Positions 62,245-64,000 of a DNA stretch of 64,000 nucleotides are shown here, piece after piece (position 1 is the first letter of the stretch; the number at the start of each line of letters is the position of its first letter). The stretch is from assembly GCF_049310025.1 (NCBI RefSeq), contig NZ_JBJYKD010000001.1:132830-196829 (forward strand), written 5' to 3'. The stretch is from JBJYKD01 sp049310025. Lineage in GTDB: Bacteria; Bacillota; Thermosediminibacteria; Thermosediminibacterales; Tepidanaerobacteraceae. A program made the position numbers and the translations under genes. The notes beneath the pieces were generated by a model, which worked only from the letters and a program-made list of their open reading frames with translations, did no database searches and was not told where the DNA came from.

Positions 62245-62541
62245 ATGGGGAATTTCATAAAGACTGACGAAAATCCTCTGGACATCGTGGAAATAAAAAT
62301 AGACGGGACATCTCACATCTCCTTAAGAAATCCCCGCCTCTGCAGCCAGCAGTGCGAAAATAAACCCTGCACCTATTTCTGTCCCACAAGGGTTTTTTAC
62401 TGGGACGGCAAAACCGAAAGCATCAGCGTAATCTATGCCAGGTGCGTGGAATGCGGCGCCTGTCCCCACGGCTGCCCCCACGGCAACATCGACTGGCATT
62501 TTCCGGCCGGAGGGTACGGCGTGGTTTACAGGCACGGCTAG
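62245..62541 (+). CDS. fixX: FixX-like ferredoxin
   Basis: The 98-residue ferredoxin has Cys motifs CSQQCENKPCTYFCPTRVFY and CVECGACPHGCPHGNIDW, suited to [4Fe-4S] binding. The ATG directly follows the fixC stop (TAG-ATG). It should be the electron partner of FixC. fixA and fixB are not in the window. Confidence 0.93.
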   Translation: MGNFIKTDENPLDIVEIKIDGTSHISLRNPRLCSQQCENKPCTYFCPTRVFYWDGKTESISVIYARCVECGACPHGCPHGNIDWHFPAGGYGVVYRHG

Positions 62542-62649
62542 GAGAAAATGCGTTAACCGCTTATTTCAATATGCCGGTCAAGAACAGGCCGGCCGTAAAC
62601 GTAAAAGAGGTCGGAGACTGACTGCCCTGCCGGCTTAAAATGAAGATTT

Positions 62650-63687
62650 TTAACATAGCCTCTCAAGAGCCCACCGGGCCTGTTCCCTTACTACCTCCGA
62701 TGGATCGTTCAACAATTCCTCCAGCACTTTTGCCGAGCCTTCGCCGCCCACATTCCCCAGGGCGCAGGCGGCGTTGCGCCGGATTACGTTTCTTCCCCGC
62801 CAGCCGGCGGCGGTGTCTTTAAATACTTTTTCAAAGTCGTTTCTGGTGATTATGACCAGCTTATGAAGGTCCGTTTCCACCGGCATTTCCGGCATAAACT
62901 CCCGGTGCCGCGGGACCCTGACCCCCCTGTTTTTCGGGCACGCCTCCTGGCAGGTGTCACAGCCGAATACCCTGTGGCCCAGGGGCTTTCTGAATTCTTC
63001 TGGAATAGAGCCCCGCATCTGGGTGATGTATGAGAGGCACCGATAAGGGTTTATTTGAAAAGGCGCCATCAAGGCCCCGGTGGGACAGGCCCTTATACAG
63101 CGCCCGCAGTGGCCGCAAAGGTCTTTCGCCGGCTCGTCGGGTTCAATCTCAATATCGGTTAATATCTCCCCCAGGAAAACCCATGAGCCTAACTCCGGTG
63201 TAAAAAGGCAGGTGTTCTCTCCAATCCAGCCGATCCCCGCCCGTCGTGCCGCAGCCCTGTCTAAGAGACTCCCGGTATCTATAAAAATTTTGAACCGGCC
63301 TTCTTTTATCTTTGAAATAAACTTGACCACGGCATTCAATTTATTGCCCATTATACCGTGGTAATCTTTTACCCGGGCGTAACGCGAAATCTTGCCTTTG
63401 GGACTTTTTTCGTAAGGGCTTTTTTCTTGAAATAGCGTTTCCTCAGGTTCAAAGGGATCGATAAGGTATCCCATAGCAAAACAGATGATGGTCCTGGCGC
63501 CGGGCAAAAGCCTGTCGGGATAACACCTGCGGTCGATTTCCCTTTCTTCAAAAGGCGAGAGCAGGCCCCTGGCTTTTTTCTCCTGCAAAATTTCCTTTTC
63601 CTGTAAAAATGGTTCCGCCGGTGCAAAACCTACAGCGTCCATACCTATTTCTTTTGCAAACTTTCTTATATCCTCTTTTAAGCCCAT
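62650..63687 (-). CDS. queG: Epoxyqueuosine reductase QueG with HEAT-like tail
   Basis: The 345-residue enzyme has a cobalamin-binding N-terminal region (about 1-180), two [4Fe-4S] motifs (CGHCGRCIRACPTGAL and CDTCQEACPKN) and a C-terminal HEAT-like repeat (GEGSAKVLEELLNDPSEVVR). It reduces epoxyqueuosine to queuosine in tRNA. ATG 63687 is 9 bases from GGAG; the frame opened at 63714 lacks a ribosome site. It lies downstream of tRNA-Leu on the same strand, beyond a terminator. Confidence 0.94.
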   Translation of the reverse strand: MGLKEDIRKFAKEIGMDAVGFAPAEPFLQEKEILQEKKARGLLSPFEEREIDRRCYPDRLLPGARTIICFAMGYLIDPFEPEETLFQEKSPYEKSPKGKISRYARVKDYHGIMGNKLNAVVKFISKIKEGRFKIFIDTGSLLDRAAARRAGIGWIGENTCLFTPELGSWVFLGEILTDIEIEPDEPAKDLCGHCGRCIRACPTGALMAPFQINPYRCLSYITQMRGSIPEEFRKPLGHRVFGCDTCQEACPKNRGVRVPRHREFMPEMPVETDLHKLVIITRNDFEKVFKDTAAGWRGRNVIRRNAACALGNVGGEGSAKVLEELLNDPSEVVREQARWALERLC

Positions 63688-63731
63688 GCGATGCATCTCC
63701 GTTTGATGTGCCATTTTAATTAACGCTGATG

Positions 63732-63761
63732 AAAAAAATAAAAGCCCTCTTTTTGGGCTTT
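63732..63761 (-). terminator. Intrinsic terminator after tRNA-Leu
   Basis: AAAGCCC and GGGCTTT form a 7-bp stem with a 7-base loop. A T-rich run follows on the minus strand. Confidence 0.88.
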
Positions 63762-63773
63762 ATTTTCATTTTA

Positions 63774-63858
63774 TGGTGCGGAGAGCGGGAATCGAACCCG
63801 CACGGGGATACCCATACGCCCCTCAAACGTACGCGTCTGCCAGTTCCGCCATCTCCGC
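63774..63858 (-). tRNA. tRNA-Leu (anticodon GAG), CCA encoded
   Basis: The acceptor stem GCGGAGA/TCTCCGC closes the cloverleaf. The anticodon loop is TTGAGGG, giving GAG, on a TACGT/GCGTA stem. There is a long variable arm (TGGGTATCCCCGT), as in class II tRNAs, and a T loop GGTTCGATTCC. The 3' CCA is encoded (63774-63776). Confidence 0.95.
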
Positions 63859-63874
63859 GTCATTGACAATAAAT

Positions 63875-63903
63875 ATTATATACGGTTATTGTCTTCGTGT
63901 CAA
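63875..63903 (-). promoter_or_regulatory. Consensus sigma-A promoter of tRNA-Leu
   Basis: On the minus strand TTGACA (63903-63898) and TATAAT (63880-63875) are both perfect and 17 bases apart. The tRNA begins 16 bases after the -10. Confidence 0.93.
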
Positions 63904-64000
63904 GGTACTGAAACAGATCGCGCTGTAGATGAGCCACAGTTTCGTTCACACTACTTTATTAAAGTTAAAAAGACATTGCAAAGGGTGGGTATCCCTGAGG

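Noticed and set aside
62435..62638. Plus-strand frame overlapping the end of fixX
   Set aside because: It is a basic, Arg-rich out-of-frame reading of fixX and its flank without a ribosome site.

Overview
This window looks like chromosomal DNA of an anaerobic, probably thermophilic, spore-forming Clostridia-type Firmicute (Thermosediminibacter/Thermoanaerobacter-like; this placement is an inference). The signs are a T-box ahead of a single-chain glycyl-tRNA synthetase, CotF-like coat proteins, a PdaB-like deacetylase, a HutP homologue, consensus sigma-A promoters, two sigma-54 circuits, an SLH-anchored polygalacturonase and frequent TTG/GTG starts behind strong Shine-Dalgarno sites. No phage, CRISPR array or intact insertion sequence is visible.

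Layout. (1) 1-10503, minus strand: a stressosome operon (rsbR-rsbS-rsbT, an RsbX-like phosphatase, a diguanylate cyclase with an RsbU-like N-terminus and a PAS/HD protein), followed by a soluble chemosensory cluster (double-headed MCP, triple CheW, CheB, HEAT-repeat protein, and CheR cut by the window edge). A 60-base poly-T tract lies between the two parts. (2) 10672-13553: T-box-controlled glyS and a divergent lactate-dehydrogenase-family gene. (3) 13826-19986: a galactitol-type PTS operon (IIA, IIB, IIC, class II aldolase) behind a sigma-54 promoter, with its LevR-like activator just upstream. (4) 20085-23426: a small membrane protein, uvrC, a CadC-like ArsR repressor and mobB. (5) 23583-28231: an alanine regulon consisting of an alanine/Na+ symporter, an ACT-PAS-AAA+-Fis activator, and alanine dehydrogenase behind a perfect sigma-54 promoter. 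The same palindrome occurs upstream of both the activator and ald. (6) 28269-38456: a two-component system, PdaB-like deacetylase, GDT1-type and Na/Pi transporters, a large UPF0182 membrane protein, a 48-residue zinc ribbon, a ZIP transporter and a HutP homologue. (7) 38642-41566: a TrpXYZ-type ABC transporter behind a consensus promoter and an attenuator-like leader. (8) 41563-56890: radical SAM protein, then a pectin/uronate block (uxaA, ROK regulator, uxaE, uxaB, iolB-like, M24-like, TRAP transporter, surface GH28 polygalacturonase). (9) 57462-63903: thiI, nifS, ModE-like regulator, two coat proteins, fixC-fixX, queG and tRNA-Leu(GAG).

How they work together. The stressosome should release RsbT onto the cyclase to raise c-di-GMP, as described for Moorella; here this output sits next to a cytosolic chemosensory array. 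In the uronate block, GH28 would release galacturonate at the surface, the TRAP system would import it, and UxaE/UxaB/UxaA would take it through tagaturonate and altronate to 2-keto-3-deoxygluconate. The TRAP and GH28 operons share a duplicated upstream region of about 170 bp. Bases 63904-64000 hold nothing I can identify.
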